Part shown: one piece after another, positions 62,641-64,000 of the stretch
How the letters are laid out: each line of letters begins with the position of its first letter
Position numbering within the stretch: position 1 is the first letter of the stretch
Assembly: GCA_008694505.1 (NCBI GenBank)
Contig: VZDJ01000116.1
Span: 19,829,716 to 19,893,715, forward strand
DNA length: 64,000 bases
Direction: 5' to 3'
Source of the DNA: Cyanoderma ruficeps
Taxonomy: Eukaryota; Chordata; Aves; Passeriformes; Timaliidae
Translations under genes and position numbers: made by a program
Notes under the pieces: generated by a model
Database searches by the model: none
Told to the model about the DNA's origin: nothing
What the model saw: only the letters and a program-made list of their open reading frames with translations

Positions 62641-64000
62641 ATGCATGGTATGGGAACAGGCTCACAACTCTCCAGGACTCAGCAACTGCAAAGCAATTAA
62701 CCAGTAATGAAGATCAGTGAAACGAAACCATCCCATTTACTAACTACTCACAAATCTGGTTTTATCCTGCTGCTACTATTTCTTCACTGCATGTCAGCAT
62801 CAGAAATCTTTCTTTACAGAGGGAAGTATATCCTCTGCCATTTCTGGCATAAAGCTATAATGAGAGAAACTAACAGATGTCATTCTCCAGGACAAATACT
62901 AATCATGATCAGGAAAAAACCACTAACCACAATCAGGCAAAAAAAAATAAAAAAACAAAATCACTGCACAGGTTTAGGCCACTATGGGAATTAATTCACC
63001 ACTGTAGCTACATTAGGAAAAGACTGCCAGGCTAGGTTGCCTATTCATTGTTTCCACAACAGTGATTATTTTATTCTTCCTAGCAATTTTCTGTGAAAAC
63101 AGAAATTAAAGTACTACTCCAACTTTGTGATTCAGGCACTATTGGCCAGATGCTCAGTCCCTGTGGATCAGCAAGCAGAACATGTCTGCTGGCCCCAGGT
63201 GAGACTTTGGTCTTACCTGCATCACAGCAGCACCTGAATTACTTTTCAGTGCAGTGTAAATCAGGACACCAGAAGAAAAGCAAATTTTTAAATATCAGGA
63301 GCTCTCTAAATTTTTGCCAGCACATTAGAAAACCTCTTAGCTTCTTTCATCCACACGTAAAAAAATAAATTAAAAGCGTTACTCTAAATAAATTGGTGTC
63401 TTATCTACAAAAGCAAATGCATGGTTCATAAACGTAATAGTTGTTTTACTGTCTATAGAAACTGTCATTTAGACATCCTCTGAGTCAGTTTTGCCATTCT
63501 GTGAAGGGCCAGGAAGTACCCAGTTAGTCTCCAAATGCCTTGTAGGAATCCATCTTTCTAATTTGCACCAACAATCTGGATTCCTCAGTAGGCACCACCT
63601 GAATAAAAATTACCTCCCATTTAATTAGCTTGAATCAGGCCTTACTGTGATAACACTACCACGCTCAAATCAGATAAGTCTGTTAATTTTAGGATCTTGT
63701 GTATTCTTCACAAACCTGAACCCCAGATGTCATTAAGCTTATACCTTCTGAAAGCACTTCAAGTTGCATTTGAGCAAACCTAGATTTAACTTCCACCATC
63801 ACCCTGCCTGCTGGCTGTGGTGGTGAATATAACAAAGAGAAGCTTATTGTGTAATTAAGAACCGTAGGGGATTAATTGTCCTAGTAGGGTGTTGCCCTGA
63901 AACCAGACCAAAAAGAAAAAAAAATACAATTCCTGCTGACTTTGCGGGCTTGCCTTCTTGCCTTTGATCCTGTTCCAAAATCAAAGCGAAACACCAGGGA

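Larger units (their letters stand above)
59167..64000 (-). other. SORCS1: SORCS1 intron before exon v1 (partial, runs off right edge)
   Basis: 4.8 kb. I looked on the minus strand for the preceding exons (the W-x-L-I-Q-E-G and N-R-F-Y-W-S segments) and did not find them. Contains CR1 fragments at 60597-60772 and 60880-61010 and a possible old repeat relic at 62440-62640. Confidence 0.8.

Overview
The window is vertebrate nuclear DNA from a bird, most likely a passerine (songbird). It shows about 40% GC intergenic-type sequence with many stop codons, canonical GT-AG introns, CR1 LINE 3' ends, MIR-like relics, one putative retroviral LTR, and a tRNA-derived SINE with a CR1-like tail of the type described in zebra finch (TguSINE1). 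The species itself cannot be named from the sequence.

One protein-coding gene is visible. It is on the minus strand and fills almost the whole window: SORCS1, a VPS10-domain sorting receptor. Seventeen consecutive internal exons (called v1 to v17 here in transcript order) lie between 59166 and 6217. They join in phase to give 713 complete codons without a stop or frameshift. Upstream exons (signal peptide, propeptide, first part of the VPS10 domain) lie beyond the right edge. The last exons (end of the membrane-proximal region, transmembrane helix, alternative cytoplasmic tails) were not found in 1-6216 and should lie beyond the left edge.

Layout in transcript order: v1-v9 (59166-36452) encode the second half of the VPS10 beta-propeller with recognisable Asp-box motifs. 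v9-v12 (36569-25257) encode the ten cysteines of the 10CC module. v13 (15981-15795) encodes the PKD domain. v14-v17 (11891-6217) encode the second Ig/PKD-like and membrane-proximal region. Exons v5-v10 are packed in 6 kb; the other introns run from about 0.5 to 9.3 kb.

Everything else is intronic. The supported repeats are CR1 pieces at 5.4, 15.6, 22.7 and 60.6-61.0 kb, a SINE at 54.3 kb, an LTR at 25.8-26.2 kb, MIR-like relics at 20.3 and 43.4 kb, simple repeats, and some small tandem or dispersed duplications. No nested gene, tRNA gene, CRISPR array or other system was found. The most interesting points are the very GC-rich exon v12 between AT-rich neighbours, an open read-through of exon v17 that would give a hydrophobic alternative C-terminus, two isolated CpG clusters in introns, and several near-perfect hairpins and local duplications.
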